Shown in pieces: positions 1 to 11,600 of a DNA stretch of 64,000 bases. This stretch comes from Paenibacillus qinlingensis. Lineage in GTDB: Bacteria > Bacillota > Bacilli > Paenibacillales > NBRC-103111. The stretch covers positions 62,001 to 126,000 of the forward strand of contig NZ_JABMKY010000017.1 of the NCBI RefSeq assembly GCF_013204845.1. Direction: 5' to 3'. The position numbers and the translations under genes were made by a program. The notes beneath the pieces were generated by a model. The model was given only the letters and a program-made list of their open reading frames with translations, had not been told where the DNA came from and did no database searches. Within the stretch, counting starts at the first letter, position 1. The number at the start of each line of letters is the position of its first letter.

Positions 1-1
1 G

Positions 2-934
2 AGTCATGCGGATGAGGATCATCCGGACAATATCCTTTACGCAGAGGGAATAGATTATGTCGTCGATTACGATCGCGGTGTCATTCGCCGGACAACGCAA
101 AGCGGGATCCCTGATTGGTCCCGTCACGAATTATACAGCCAAACGGAGTTTGATCATACCGTATTCAAAAATTGCAGCAATCGTGAATTTACCGTGTATG
201 GGGATTATGTGTATGAGAACGATCCGTTAACAGACGGCTTCGTTGCCCATGATAAAAGCGAAAATCGAGCCGGAGTGGAGCGCTGGTTTTCCAAATTGCG
301 AACCAGCGAGGAGAGTTCAATCGTTGTTTTTGGCGACAGCATTAGTGCAGGCGGGGAGGCGAGCGAAGAAAAGTTTATGTACTTCAACCGAGTTCATCAA
401 TTTCTCAATGATCACTATCCGAGCAGCCGAATCCGTCTGTTGAATAAATCAGTCGGAGGTGAAACGAGCAAAGATGGAAAGAATCGCCTAGAGCGCGATG
501 TCATTCCTTTGCGGCCTGATCTCGTAATCATCGGATTCGGGATGAACGATCAGAACAAATATGGGGAAGGAGTAGGTGTTTCGCCGGCGGATTTTGAAAG
601 CAATCTACGTCAAATGATCGAGGCCATTAAGAAGTTGGGCAACAGCGATATTGTGCTCGTTACGCCTTGCCTGCCGAATCCGAAATGGTGGTATGCCAGC
701 GGATGGACTGGCCGGTATGCGGAAGTCATCCGCCGGCTGGGCCGGGAATATGGTGTCGGCGTAGCTGACGTCACTGCGCTTTGGGAGCAGGAACTGGCAG
801 CCGGCAAATCACCGGAAAGTCTGCTCCTGAACAACATCAATCATCCGAATGATTATGGGCACTGGCTTTATTTCCAAGCTTTTGTCCCGCTGCTAAGGGA
901 TAACTTAAATATAATCGAAACGGGAAAAGCTTGA
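2..934 (+). CDS. SGNH/GDSL-type hydrolase, 5'-truncated by window edge
   Basis: The reading frame is open from base 2, so the N-terminus lies outside the window. The visible protein has the SGNH block I motif (VVFGDSISAGG, encoded near 326-358), a GFGMNDQ segment fitting block III, and the C-terminal block NHPNDYGH carrying the catalytic Asp-x-x-His pair. Enzymes of this fold deacylate esters, often acetyl groups on polysaccharides; here that fits the neighbouring glycan genes but the substrate is inferred. The first ~65 visible residues precede the SGNH fold and resemble the beta-sandwich domain often placed before it. A GTG at 194 is probably an internal codon, not the start. A hairpin terminator follows directly. 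Confidence 0.85.
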   Translation, partial: SHADEDHPDNILYAEGIDYVVDYDRGVIRRTTQSGIPDWSRHELYSQTEFDHTVFKNCSNREFTVYGDYVYENDPLTDGFVAHDKSENRAGVERWFSKLRTSEESSIVVFGDSISAGGEASEEKFMYFNRVHQFLNDHYPSSRIRLLNKSVGGETSKDGKNRLERDVIPLRPDLVIIGFGMNDQNKYGEGVGVSPADFESNLRQMIEAIKKLGNSDIVLVTPCLPNPKWWYASGWTGRYAEVIRRLGREYGVGVADVTALWEQELAAGKSPESLLLNNINHPNDYGHWLYFQAFVPLLRDNLNIIETGKA

Positions 935-950
935 GAAATCAAGCTTTTTT
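926..950 (+). terminator. Bidirectional hairpin terminator
   Basis: A 9-bp stem (AAAGCTTGA / TCAAGCTTT) with a GAAA loop is followed by a T run. It lies between the convergent SGNH hydrolase and AraC genes and can serve both. Confidence 0.8.
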
Positions 951-964
951 GTATTTGGACTCCT

Positions 965-1816
965 TCACAAAACCGGCCGTCCAGCACTCGGAGAAAACCC
1001 ATACTTCCTTTTAAAACAACGAATAAAATAAGGCAAAGAATTAAAGCCCGACGCCAGAGCTATTTCCGTAACAGGTAAGCTGGAATTATGCAGCAGCCTA
1101 TGAGCGTATTGAAGTCTGTGCTCCTGCACATATTGCTGAAACGATTGACCGATGATGCTACTAAATTTTTCGCTAAAATAGTTCGGGCTCCATGTTGTGT
1201 GTGCTGCTGCTTGTTTCAATGTAATGGGTTCACGAAAATGAAAATCGATATAGTTCAAGGCTTTGCGCAGTTTGATTCGTTCAGGGACATCGCTGGAAGA
1301 AGTCTCTATAGTAGTGTGGAGATCCGTCGGAATCATACGCAGCAGATCAACAAGCAATCTGTCCAATGTGGCACGGATGGCTTGTTTTTTGCCGATTCTG
1401 GATGCTGTGCACTCCGCTAATAATCGGCGGCACTCCATTTCGATATAAATCAAATATTCACCCTCGCAGCGGACGGATAAACGATTAGGCTGCCTAAAGA
1501 GAAAGAGTCGCAGCTCCTCATCGAGCCATTCCTCAGTAAATTTCAAATTGATTAAACGAAGCGGGAAACCTGGGTCAGGAATAATGGTATGGAAATCAAC
1601 AGGGGTTAAAAGGTAAACCGAGCCTGGGACGAGTTGGGACGACTCACCGTTTAAGATTTGCGTACCTCTTCCAGATAGAATAATCTCCATCTCAAAAAAT
1701 TCATGGCCATGCAAATCGTGAAACCGGCTTACCTCATACTCAGAGATGCTGAAATGAAAGGATGGTGTGAGAAATTCATCGATCATATACCGATAGGGTG
1801 CTGGCGCTTTTCGCAT
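965..1816 (-). CDS. AraC-family transcriptional regulator with N-terminal cupin
   Basis: The protein has about 283 residues from an ATG at 1816, chosen because an AAGGAGAGGAG ribosome site lies just upstream; the open frame continues to 1912 but without a good site. The first ~150 residues look like an AraC-type sugar-sensing cupin (YEVSRFHDLHGHEFFEME, GTQILNG). The last ~100 residues are the double helix-turn-helix (LKQAAAHTTWSPNYFSEKF and VTEIALASGFNSLPYFIRCF). It is divergent from the LplB-type importer genes, so it most likely activates that transporter and the glycosidase genes behind it in response to the imported sugar. The inducer is unknown. Confidence 0.88.
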   Translation of the reverse strand: MRKAPAPYRYMIDEFLTPSFHFSISEYEVSRFHDLHGHEFFEMEIILSGRGTQILNGESSQLVPGSVYLLTPVDFHTIIPDPGFPLRLINLKFTEEWLDEELRLFLFRQPNRLSVRCEGEYLIYIEMECRRLLAECTASRIGKKQAIRATLDRLLVDLLRMIPTDLHTTIETSSSDVPERIKLRKALNYIDFHFREPITLKQAAAHTTWSPNYFSEKFSSIIGQSFQQYVQEHRLQYAHRLLHNSSLPVTEIALASGFNSLPYFIRCFKRKYGFSPSAGRPVL

Positions 1817-2038
1817 AACTACGCTCCTCTCCTTACTTCCCATGTGTGTAGTATACAATATCAAGCGCATTCGTAGGTGGGGACAACTCTGTTTTCCTGC
1901 GAAGCTTACCAAGGTTAGAGGAAAACACGTGATTTGGAGGATTCTAACTCAATGGAACCTACACTTTTTTGGAGGAAAATACCTAGTTTATAATATACAT
2001 TCCCTGGGCCATCCCCTAAAGTTGGGGTATCGACCAAG

Positions 2039-2980
2039 ATGGCAGTCAAAATTACTAAGCTAGGATGTGTTGGATGGATGGTAAGAATTTTCAAGAAAAA
2101 TTTCGGAGTGACCCTACTGGCACTACCAGGATTCCTGTTGATTTTACTATTTAATTATGTGCCGCTTTACGGATTACTGCTTCCTTTTAAAAATTATAAG
2201 TACAATTTGGGGATTTGGAATAGCCCGTGGGTCGGGTTAGACAATTTCGGCTTCTTATTTAATGGCAATGTGCTGTACAGGGTTCTGCGCAATACGCTCC
2301 TGTATAACACGGTTTTCATTATTTTGGGGACGTTCCTCTCCATCGTCATTGCCCTATTGCTATTCGAGTTGAGTCGGAAATTTGTAAAGGTGTATCAAAC
2401 GATTTTGTTCATTCCTTACTTTATTTCCTGGGTAGTTGCTGGATTTGCCTTTCGGGCCCTGTTTGATATGGATCATGGCGTTATCAACTCCCTCTTGGTT
2501 GCTATGGGCAAAGCACCGATCCTCTGGTACAGCGAACCTCAGTATTGGCCGTACATTTTAGTAGCCGCAGCTGTTTGGAAGGGACTTGGGTATGGATCGG
2601 TCATCTATTACGCCGCTCTTATGGGGATTGATGCCGAGTATTATGATGCAGCCAAAATCGATGGCGCTAGTAAACTTCGCCAGGCATTTTCGATCTCAAT
2701 CCCGATGATCAAACCGATGATTACCATGTTGGTTATCCTGCAAATCGGAAGTATTTGCTACAGTGATTTCGGTTTGTTCTACAATGTCACGTTGAATTCA
2801 TCCTTGATTTATCAGACGACGGACGTCATTGATACTTTCGTGTATCGCTCTCTGATTGATATGGGGGATATCGGGATGGCATCGGCAGCAGGCTTCTTTC
2901 AATCGATCGTCGGGTTTTGCCTGGTTCTGTTAACCAATACGATCGTAAGACGGATTAATCCTGAAAATTCACTTTTCTAA
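2039..2980 (+). CDS. Sugar ABC transporter permease, LplB/UgpA type
   Basis: This is an inner-membrane subunit of a carbohydrate importer with about six membrane segments and the ATPase-contact EAA loop (YYDAAKIDGASKLRQAFSISIP). The motif FNYVPLYGLLLPFKNY is typical of the LplB branch. Neither possible start (ATG 2039 or ATG 2078) has a strong ribosome site, so the N-terminus is uncertain by 13 residues. It is followed after 12 bases by the partner permease and then the binding protein. No ATPase gene lies in the operon; such importers commonly share an MsmX-type ATPase encoded elsewhere. A TATAAT at 1989-1994 is a possible -10 box without a clear -35. Confidence 0.9.
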   Translation: MAVKITKLGCVGWMVRIFKKNFGVTLLALPGFLLILLFNYVPLYGLLLPFKNYKYNLGIWNSPWVGLDNFGFLFNGNVLYRVLRNTLLYNTVFIILGTFLSIVIALLLFELSRKFVKVYQTILFIPYFISWVVAGFAFRALFDMDHGVINSLLVAMGKAPILWYSEPQYWPYILVAAAVWKGLGYGSVIYYAALMGIDAEYYDAAKIDGASKLRQAFSISIPMIKPMITMLVILQIGSICYSDFGLFYNVTLNSSLIYQTTDVIDTFVYRSLIDMGDIGMASAAGFFQSIVGFCLVLLTNTIVRRINPENSLF

Positions 2981-2992
2981 GGAGCATCGACT

Positions 2993-3901
2993 ATGAATTC
3001 TTACAAAGCAATTCGGTTAAGACCTACATTGACCATAGGAAAATTAGTGATTCATATCTCATTTATTTTGTTGTGTGCGGTGTGTGTGTTTCCTTTTCTT
3101 GTCATTATCGGCACCTCATTTCAAACGGAAAATGACATTATCAAATTTGGCTACTCCATGATCCCCAAAAACTTTACGTTAGATGCGTATAAGGTGATTC
3201 TGCGTGAGCCAACTGTTCTGCTGAACTCTTATCTGGTTACAATCGGTACGACGATCATCGGTTCTTTGATTGGGATGTGGGTAACCACGACCTACGCCTA
3301 TGCGATTTCGCGCAAAGATTATTCCTATCGTACGTTCCTTGCCTTTTTCATCTTCTTCACGATGCTCTTTCATGGAGGGATGGTTCCTTCTTATATCCTG
3401 ATGGTGAAATGGTTGGGACTCCGTAACAACATCCTGGCACTCATTTTGCCGTATCTGATTAGCGGTTGGTTCGTGCTGTTGATGAAAGGTTTCTTGCAAA
3501 CAATACCAGATGCCATTATTGAATCAGCTAAAATGGACGGCGCAGGCGAGCTGCGCATATTTACCCAAATTGTTTTGCAAATATCCAAACCAGCACTGGC
3601 AACATTAGGCCTGTTCTTTGCTCTCCAATACTGGAATGATTGGTGGCTGACCTTGCTTTACATGGACCAGAGCAATTTAATGAAGCTGCAATATTTACTT
3701 ATTCGTGTTCTAAAAAATATGGAGTATTTGAATTCGGCCGAGGCCATTCAATATGGACTTGTGAAACCAGGTATGCAAGTACCTTCATTAACTGCTCGCA
3801 TGGCAATGTGTATTTTGGCTGCAGGACCGATGCTGCTTGTTTTCCCGCTGTTTCAGAAGTATTTTGTTCAGGGGTTAACGGTAGGTTCTGTCAAAGGTTA
3901 A
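2993..3901 (+). CDS. Sugar ABC transporter permease, LplC/YtcP type
   Basis: This 302-residue protein is the second membrane subunit of the importer. It has six predicted membrane helices and the EAA loop (IIESAKMDGAGELRIFTQIVLQ). The C-terminal PLFQKYFVQGLTVGSVKG is the usual ending of this family. An AAGGAGC ribosome site precedes the ATG by about 8 bases. It is cotranscribed with the upstream permease and the downstream lipoprotein, and would form the heterodimeric channel with the former. Confidence 0.92.
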   Translation: MNSYKAIRLRPTLTIGKLVIHISFILLCAVCVFPFLVIIGTSFQTENDIIKFGYSMIPKNFTLDAYKVILREPTVLLNSYLVTIGTTIIGSLIGMWVTTTYAYAISRKDYSYRTFLAFFIFFTMLFHGGMVPSYILMVKWLGLRNNILALILPYLISGWFVLLMKGFLQTIPDAIIESAKMDGAGELRIFTQIVLQISKPALATLGLFFALQYWNDWWLTLLYMDQSNLMKLQYLLIRVLKNMEYLNSAEAIQYGLVKPGMQVPSLTARMAMCILAAGPMLLVFPLFQKYFVQGLTVGSVKG

Positions 3902-3972
3902 TAATTTCAGGTGCAGGAGAACCGCGCTGCGTCTGTAAATTATATAAAGACAATATAAGGGAGGCAATCCAC

Positions 3973-5526
3973 GTGAAAGGTCAACAAACAAAAGCTGCAA
4001 AATGGTTAGTACCAGGAACATCCGTCTTGCTTGCATCAACGATTGTGATTAGCGGCTGCAGTACAGATGACAAAACGAGTCAAAGCGCAAGCCCAGCTGC
4101 TAGTACGGCAGCAAGTACGGCAAGTACGAGTCCGACGAAAGATTATGTGGATATTAGCTGGTTCATGCCCAAACCGATCGACAATATGAAGGATCAAGAA
4201 GCGGTTGAAGCGGCAGCGAACAAACTGATTAAGGAAAAATTGAATGCCAATGTAAAATTTAACTTAATTGATAATGCGGGCTGGGAAGATAAGATCAAGC
4301 TGAAGTCCGCTGCCGGTGAGCCCTATGATCTCGTATTTACTTCCAATTCGTCCAATAACTTGAATGCGAATGTGCAAAAGGGTGCCTTTATGCCCCTCGA
4401 TGACTTATTGCAGAAGTATGGTCAAAATATTTTGAAGAAAGTAGATCCTCGCGCTTGGAAAGCTGTTACTTATAAAGGCAAGATTATGGCGATCCCTGCG
4501 CAGACCCCTTACAGTCCGGCATCTGCCTATGTATTTAAAAAAGATTTAGTTGAAAAATATAAATTCGATTATAAGAACGTCAAGAGCCTTGCTGACTTAG
4601 AGCCATTCTTGAAACAGATTAAGGAAAATGAGCCGAACATGATTCCCGTCATTGCCACGGCCAATGGAGCGACCTCTGGCGTAGGGTTACCCGACTATAC
4701 AACTGTCGTTGGTGGCATATCTTTCAGCGAGAAGGATGGTAAATTCGTCAAGACGCTTGATATTCCACAAAATTATGAAAATTATCGCGTTATGAATGAT
4801 TTTTATAAGAAAGGCTACATTGCCAAGGATGCAGCGATCAAAACAGATTATCTAGCTGAAGCGAAATCCGGAAAATATGCCGTGCTGCGTGATTCAGGCG
4901 GTTATACCGAGGATGGGTCGAAATCGACGAGCACGTATGGCTTCCCAACGGTTGAAACATTCAGCTCCCAGCCGACCATTTCAACTGCTTCCATGACTGC
5001 TGCTGCAACAGCGATTAGTGCAACTTCGAAGAATCCAGAAAGAGCGATGATGCTGCTCGATTATATTTGGAGTGACAAGTACTTATTGAATACACTTGCT
5101 TATGGCGTTGAAGGTAAAAATTACACGGTTAAATCGGGTACAGTTAAAGATCCTAACCCAACGATCGAAGCGAAAAGCGGTGCTGAACAAACATGGGCGA
5201 TTTGGCACAACTGGCTTGGGCCGCTTTGGGATCAATGGGATTCCAACTGGAATTCAACGAAAGCTTTGGAAGCGATGAGAAAAACAAACGACAACGGTAA
5301 GGCATCAGGTTTGCTTGGATTCGTCTTTAACAACGAGCCGGTTAAAACGGAAATTGCACAAATCAATGCCGTCAATAAAGAGGCAAACCCGATCTTTACG
5401 ACGGGATCCATGCCGGACTACGCGAAGTATGTTGAGGATACGAAGAAGAAACTGGTTGATGCAGGTATAGATAAAATAATGGCTGAGATTCAGAAGCAAT
5501 ATGATGCTTGGAAGGCAGGTAAGTAA
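3973..5526 (+). CDS. Sugar-binding lipoprotein of ABC importer, LplA type with DUF3502 C-terminus
   Basis: The 517-residue protein starts at a GTG (3973) behind GGGAGGC; the frame is open further upstream but overlaps the permease gene and has no start signals. A lipoprotein signal ends in VISGCS, giving a lipidated Cys anchored outside the membrane. A Ser/Ala/Thr-rich linker follows, then the solute-binding fold. The tail, from about GKASGLLGFVFNNEPV onward, matches the DUF3502 extension of LplA-like proteins. It is expected to bind an oligosaccharide delivered by the neighbouring surface enzymes and pass it to the two permeases. The exact sugar cannot be read from sequence. Confidence 0.92.
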   Translation: MKGQQTKAAKWLVPGTSVLLASTIVISGCSTDDKTSQSASPAASTAASTASTSPTKDYVDISWFMPKPIDNMKDQEAVEAAANKLIKEKLNANVKFNLIDNAGWEDKIKLKSAAGEPYDLVFTSNSSNNLNANVQKGAFMPLDDLLQKYGQNILKKVDPRAWKAVTYKGKIMAIPAQTPYSPASAYVFKKDLVEKYKFDYKNVKSLADLEPFLKQIKENEPNMIPVIATANGATSGVGLPDYTTVVGGISFSEKDGKFVKTLDIPQNYENYRVMNDFYKKGYIAKDAAIKTDYLAEAKSGKYAVLRDSGGYTEDGSKSTSTYGFPTVETFSSQPTISTASMTAAATAISATSKNPERAMMLLDYIWSDKYLLNTLAYGVEGKNYTVKSGTVKDPNPTIEAKSGAEQTWAIWHNWLGPLWDQWDSNWNSTKALEAMRKTNDNGKASGLLGFVFNNEPVKTEIAQINAVNKEANPIFTTGSMPDYAKYVEDTKKKLVDAGIDKIMAEIQKQYDAWKAGK

Positions 5527-5548
5527 CTAACGACATGTTCTTGTGACG

Positions 5549-5588
5549 ATAATGACGCTGCTGAGTTTAGGCAGTGTCATTATTTTCA
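5549..5588 (+). terminator. Hairpin terminator after the importer operon
   Basis: An ATAATGAC.GCTGC stem pairs with GCAGTGTCATTAT (one G-T pair) and is followed by TTTTC. It separates the binding-protein gene from the giant surface-protein gene, so the latter may be expressed by partial read-through or its own promoter. Confidence 0.65.
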
Positions 5589-5622
5589 AGAAGCCAATTA
5601 ATCCACAAGGAAAGGGAGTTTA

Positions 5623-8600
5623 ATGATGATTAAAAAGCTTTTAGGCATGATCGTTACCGCTCTACTTGTATGCGCTTTCACAATTGTGCTTCAGTCAACT
5701 GAAGTTAAAGCGGAAGCCACTACTCCTGAAGGGGGGTATGTAATCGATGAGGATTTCTCGTTCTTATCAGCCTTGACACCAGGGAATAGTCAGCCATCCG
5801 GGTGGGATGTTCGCGCTGCCGGAGGAGCGCTGGTCTCCCTGTACAATACGAATTTCAAAATCAGCGACACGAGCACGGTGCTGCCCGTTTCTATGAATAA
5901 GAAATTTGTTTCTCAAAGCGAAGGCAGTCTGACTATGGAATTTCGAATAAAGCCTTTGTCCGTTATAGACGGTTTGAAGTGGCAGTTGCTCAGCAATGAC
6001 ATCGTAGGCGTCAGCTTAATTACGCAAAACAATACGCTTAGTCTGGAGACCGGCACCAACACCGTTATTCCTCTGCAAACCTATGTAGCAAACATTGAAT
6101 ATGGCATCAAGGTCGTTATGAACCTGAACACGCACACGACAGATGTGTATATCAATGGTGTGAGGAAGGCGAACGGTGCACCCTTCAAAAATGCCGTAAC
6201 GAATCTGAATCAGTTTCAAGTGAAAACAGGCGACGCCTCCATGGGGGAGTTCTTCTTTGGTCCTTTGAAAATTTATAAAGGGTATGTCGTCAATGAGAGA
6301 CTCATTTCGGTCGTTGCCGGTGGCGCGATTCCGCAGGATTGGACTGCTGTTACGTCAGGCGGCGCAATTACCGTCGGCAGCATGCTTAGTTCCCCGCAGC
6401 CGGATATCAATAGTATGAAGCTGAACGCAAGCTCGGCTACAGGCAGTATGAGCCTGACTAAAACGATCTCGCCGATATCGGATAATTTCACCTACGACTT
6501 CAAGGTTCTTTACAAGCAGAAGGCGGATGGATTGGAAGCTGAGTTAAAAAGCGGCACGACGAGCGTCATCAAATTAACGACGGCTGGCGATAAATTGGCT
6601 TATGTCAACGGCAGCGGGCAAACTGTCTCGTTGGATTATTTAGCGAATCTGTGGACGCATATTCAGATCAAAGTGAACTGGGCGACGGCTCTAGCGGATA
6701 TTTATATCAATGATAAGCTTCAAGAGGAAGGTGTAGCGCTCGCTTCAGGCGTGACAGCTATTGACAGTATCAAATTCACAACCCCCGCCTCGTATCGGGG
6801 AGAAATGTGGCTCGACGATATTCTCTTGTATAAAACGGTGCCCCTCCCGGCTGACTATGTACCGGCTCCTGTTGTGGTCAGTAAGGACGCGGGCGCTCCG
6901 AAAGTGGGCGTTCAAAGCTGCCCGATGTGGCGGGAAGGCCATCATTTGGGTTGGGATATGATTCAGCCTTACCCGGATCGGACGCCTCTTCTTGGATTCT
7001 ACGACGAAGGCAACCCGGAAACGGCCGATTGGGAGTCGAAATGGCTGGAAGAGCACGGCATCGATTTCCAGATGTCCTGCTGGTTCAGACCGCTAGGCGG
7101 AGATACGGATCGGATGCCGATTAAAGATTCGTATTTATCCCATGCTTTGGATAACGGTTATTTTAATGGCGCGTATAGCGATCAAACCAAATTCGCGATT
7201 ATGTTTGAAAACCTCAATTCCAAAGTTAAAGATGCTGCAGATTTCCGAACAAATCTGATTCCGTACTGGATTGAATATTATTTTAAAGATCCGCGTTATT
7301 TGAAGATCGACGGTAAACCTGTATTCACGATCTACAATTATGAAGAGTTATTCAATGCTTTTAAAGACAGCAATGGCAACGATCATGTGAAGGAGGAGCT
7401 GGATAACTTTCGGACCGAAGTGAGCAATGCGGGGTTGGGGGATATGATCCTGTTGAACGTATATAACGGGACGGACTACGCGCAGTTGAAGAAACGCAAA
7501 GATGCTGGCTTTGATGGCGTGTATGCATATTCCTGGGGCTCCTTTGGCGGACATCCGGAATTTCAGAAATTGAAAATGACGCAAGAGAAGGATGCTGGCG
7601 CCATCGATATTATCCCTGGTTTGAGCATGGGCAGAGATGATACGGCTTGGGGCTTGAACTTCGGTTATTATGCGACGCCGTCGGAATTCGAGTCTTTGGC
7701 GCAGTGGACGAAGGATAGCTTTATGCCATCGCTTCCTGCAGGCAGTCTTGGTAAGAAGCTGGTGATGCTGGATAACTGGAATGAGTTTGGAGAAGGCCAC
7801 TTTATTATGCCTGCGGGGCTGGCCGGTTTCGGGTATGTGGATGCCATTCGCAATGTATTTGGAAGCAGTGCACCGCATACGGACAGCGTGCCAACGCAGA
7901 CTCAGAAGGATCGGATCAATACCCTTTATCCTGCGGGGAGAGTGGTTCCTAATTTGAACCAACCTCAGCCAGTGATGACCAATGTCTACGGGAACATGTG
8001 GGAATTCAATACGCCGGGTGATGCGGAAGGCTGGACAGTTGAAAAGCAGATTGTAGGCGTGACCGTACAGGATGGCAGTTTTTCGGGGGTAACGAACAAT
8101 ACCGATCCCGGCATTCGTTCCGCTGATCACCTTGGGATCAAGGCAGAGGACATTCCTTATATTGTAATTCGAATGAAGAACAGTGCGAATGATATTGACG
8201 GCCGCTTCTTCTTTACGACGGAGGCAGATGGTACCTGGAATGAGGCTAAGGCTGTCGGCTACTTTGTAAATCCGTTGGATAGTGGTTATACGGAATACAT
8301 TATTGAGGCATGGAGAAACAAGAACTGGACGGGGACAATCCGGCAAATGCGGATCGATCCAATTTCGGCTGTAGGGCCTATTAGCATCGATTACATTCGA
8401 ACCATTTATTCCCCTCAGCCTGGTATTCGGACTTACGTCGACGGCGTTTACAAACCGTTCAGCCAACCAGCTCTTCTGCAGGACGGCATCGTGATGCTTC
8501 CTATGAAAGAGACCTACCTGCAAATAGGCGCAAAGCCGGAATGGGACCCTGCGACGAATACTCTGTTGGCTGTGAAAGATAACGTTGTCTATAAAGTAAA

Positions 8601-11600
8601 GGTCGGCGATAGCATAGCTTATAAGGGGAATCAGGCAATTACGTTAGAGCATGCGCCTGTTAAGCTGGCGAACGGAACAGTATTGGTGCCGCTCAGCTAT
8701 CTTCACCAAGCTTTTGGCGCTATAACGAAGTGGAATGCAGCTGCGCAAAAAGTAGATATTTATCCAACGGCGATCACATGGGATTTTACGACGAGCAGCG
8801 GTTGGACGGCGAACAGTCAGATCGCGAATCCCGTCGTTGCGAATGGCGTCTTCAGCGGAACTTCAAACGGGGTATCTGGAAGTGTCCAGCCAGCGATTCT
8901 TTCACCGGATAATTTGGAATTTGCCGCTTCGGATATTAGACGGATTCGCGTCCGAATGAACAACATGACAATTGGCAATGAGGCAAAAATTTATTTTACG
9001 ACGACCGCGGATAGCACTTGGAATGAGGCGAAAATGCTCTCGTCTTATATCCTCCCGAACGATGCCGTTTATCGGGAATATGTATTCGATACGTCAAGCT
9101 TCGCTGCGTGGACGGGGACTATTAAACAAATTCAAGTGGTGCCAACGACGGCTTCCGGAGCCTTCAGTCTGGATTCCGTTCAATTGGAAATTACGCCTAC
9201 GGTTGCACTAAAAGGAGATAATCTCATTGAAGATCCGGGATTTGAAGGAAGTATAACTTCACAATATAAGCTGCAGAATGCGACTGCTGCAAAGGATACG
9301 ACACAATCACATAGCGGCCATCAGTCCGTCAAGATCACGAAATCGACACGTTACGGCAGTATTAGTTTTCCAGTGAACGTGGAAAAAGGCAAGCCGTATA
9401 CGTACTCAGCTTGGGCCAAGTTGGCAACTGGCACGACGACCAATGAATTTTTAAGGGTGGGAATCCAATATAACTTGGACGGGGGTCCTCCCAAGCAACT
9501 CATTATTTTCACAAGCCCTGGTCTGAAAGCGGGAGAATGGACACAGATCGAAGGTACTTACACGATTCAGGAATCAGGAGTCGTAACGAATGTTCTAATG
9601 TATCTCTATACGGAGATTAACAATCCAGGCGGAGTTTACTATGTCGATGACGTTGCGGTTAAGCCAATAACAGATTCAGGAAGTTCGGTTTGGGTTCATC
9701 CATCGAATATAAGTTTTGGTGCGACCTCAATGACGGTAGGTGTTGGTAAAACCAAAGCATTGGTTCCTGCGTTCACACCAGTGAATGTAAGCAATAAAGA
9801 ATTAATCTGGCGTTCGAGCAATCCAAGTGTAGCGACAGTGGATGTGAACGGCATGGTGTATGGCGCGAGCTTAGGCACAGCAACGATAACGGCAACGACG
9901 GTAGATGGCGGAAAAGTCGCATCTGTGCTCGTCACGGTAGATGCTACGGTTTCAGTTACGGGAGTGTCGCTAACACCGACTTCACTCAGCTTGCCGCTCG
10001 GCACTCAGCAAACGCTTGTCCCGACGGTAACACCGGCCAATGCAACCAATAAGCTCATCAAATGGGAATCCGTGAATCCCTTTGTGGCGGCCGTCGATAC
10101 CAATGGGATCGTTACAGGCGTGGGCACGGGCATAACCCAAATTAAAGCAACCTCGGATGATTCGGGTAAGCAAGCTATCGTTACGGTTACGGTAACAGCA
10201 CCGACGAACACGGTACAAGGCACGAACCTGATTGTAGATCCTGGCATGGAAGGCAGTACATTAGCGGCTCCTAACTACGCTTATCAGGCAGTGCCTTCCC
10301 TGACTTCGGCGGAACAACATTCGGGCCAGAAGTCCTTATTGTTGACGAAGACCGATAAATACGGAGGCGTTAAATTTCCTGTCCCACTTGTAAAAGGCAA
10401 ACCCTATTACTATTCAACCTGGGCGAAACTAGCATCTGCTCCTACTTCCACCGAGACGATCAGGATCGGCTTGCAGTATAAGCTAGACGGTGATCCTATA
10501 CCTAAACAGTATATTATGTTCGTCAGTCCATCCCTAAATGCTACAGAATGGAAACAAGTGCAAGGGAGTCTGATTATTAATGAAACGGGTGTTGTAACCG
10601 AAACAACCATGTTTTTATACACCGAAACTCAGGGTAACGGCACTCCGTTCTATGTTGATGACGTGGAGGTCAGACCATTGACTGTCGATGATATACCTCC
10701 CGTTACGGTCAGTGACGCGCCGTCTGGCTGGCAGACAACGGCTCAGGTTGTTCACTTGACGGCGAGTGACTCGGGAAGTGGCGTCGCAAGCACATTCTAC
10801 AGCTTGAATCATGGCGCTTACGTGGCTGGGAATACGATCTCCATCGCTGCCGAAGGTGCACACACGCTGGATTTTTACAGCAAGGACTTGGCTGGTAATC
10901 AGGAAGCGACGCAAACCGTCGCTGTCCGAATCGACAGTACGGTCCCAACAACAACGGCTGTCGTTGTCCCATCAGTGCCAGACGGATCGAGTGGTAATTA
11001 CATCAATCCTGTTACGGTCACGCTAAATGCTTCTGATAACTTGTCTAGCGTTGGGCAGGTTGTCTATAGCGTGAATAACGGAGTGACATGGACGCCTTAC
11101 ACAGCTGCGCTTACCTTTGATAAGCAGGGGGCGTATACACTCCAGTACCGTGCGACCGACTTAGCGGGCAACAGCGAGACAGCCAAGAGCATAAGCTTCA
11201 ATCTCGCCGCTACAGCGGTGAAGGTTCAGCTCAAAGACAGCACCGGCAATCCGTTAAGCGGCGGAATTGTCAAATATTTGGATGGCACTTGGAAAGAGTT
11301 TGGCGTAACCGATGCTTCCGGCTCTATCAGTAAGTCGTTAGGGGAAAAGAGCTATCTCTTCTCTATGACATATGAAGGGAAAACGCAGCAGCTTACGCAA
11401 AACATCAGTACGAATGCTAATGTTGGTTTTCAGACGGAGTTGGTTCAAGTACATCTGCAAGACAGCCAGGGTAACCCGTTAAATGGCGGGAACGTAAAGT
11501 TTCTCTCCTCCGGCAGTTGGCGGACACTGGGCACGACGGCAGGTGGAAAAATAAGCATGGAAGTATTCCCTGATACGTATACGATCGGGATGACGTATGA

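Noticed and set aside
3640..3972. Upstream extension of the LplA-type binding protein
   Set aside because: It overlaps the permease gene, and the lipoprotein signal begins right after GTG 3973, which has the ribosome site.
7348..8523. 391-residue minus-strand ORF inside the giant protein gene
   Set aside because: It is antisense to a well-supported domain region, lacks a ribosome site and has no recognisable motif.
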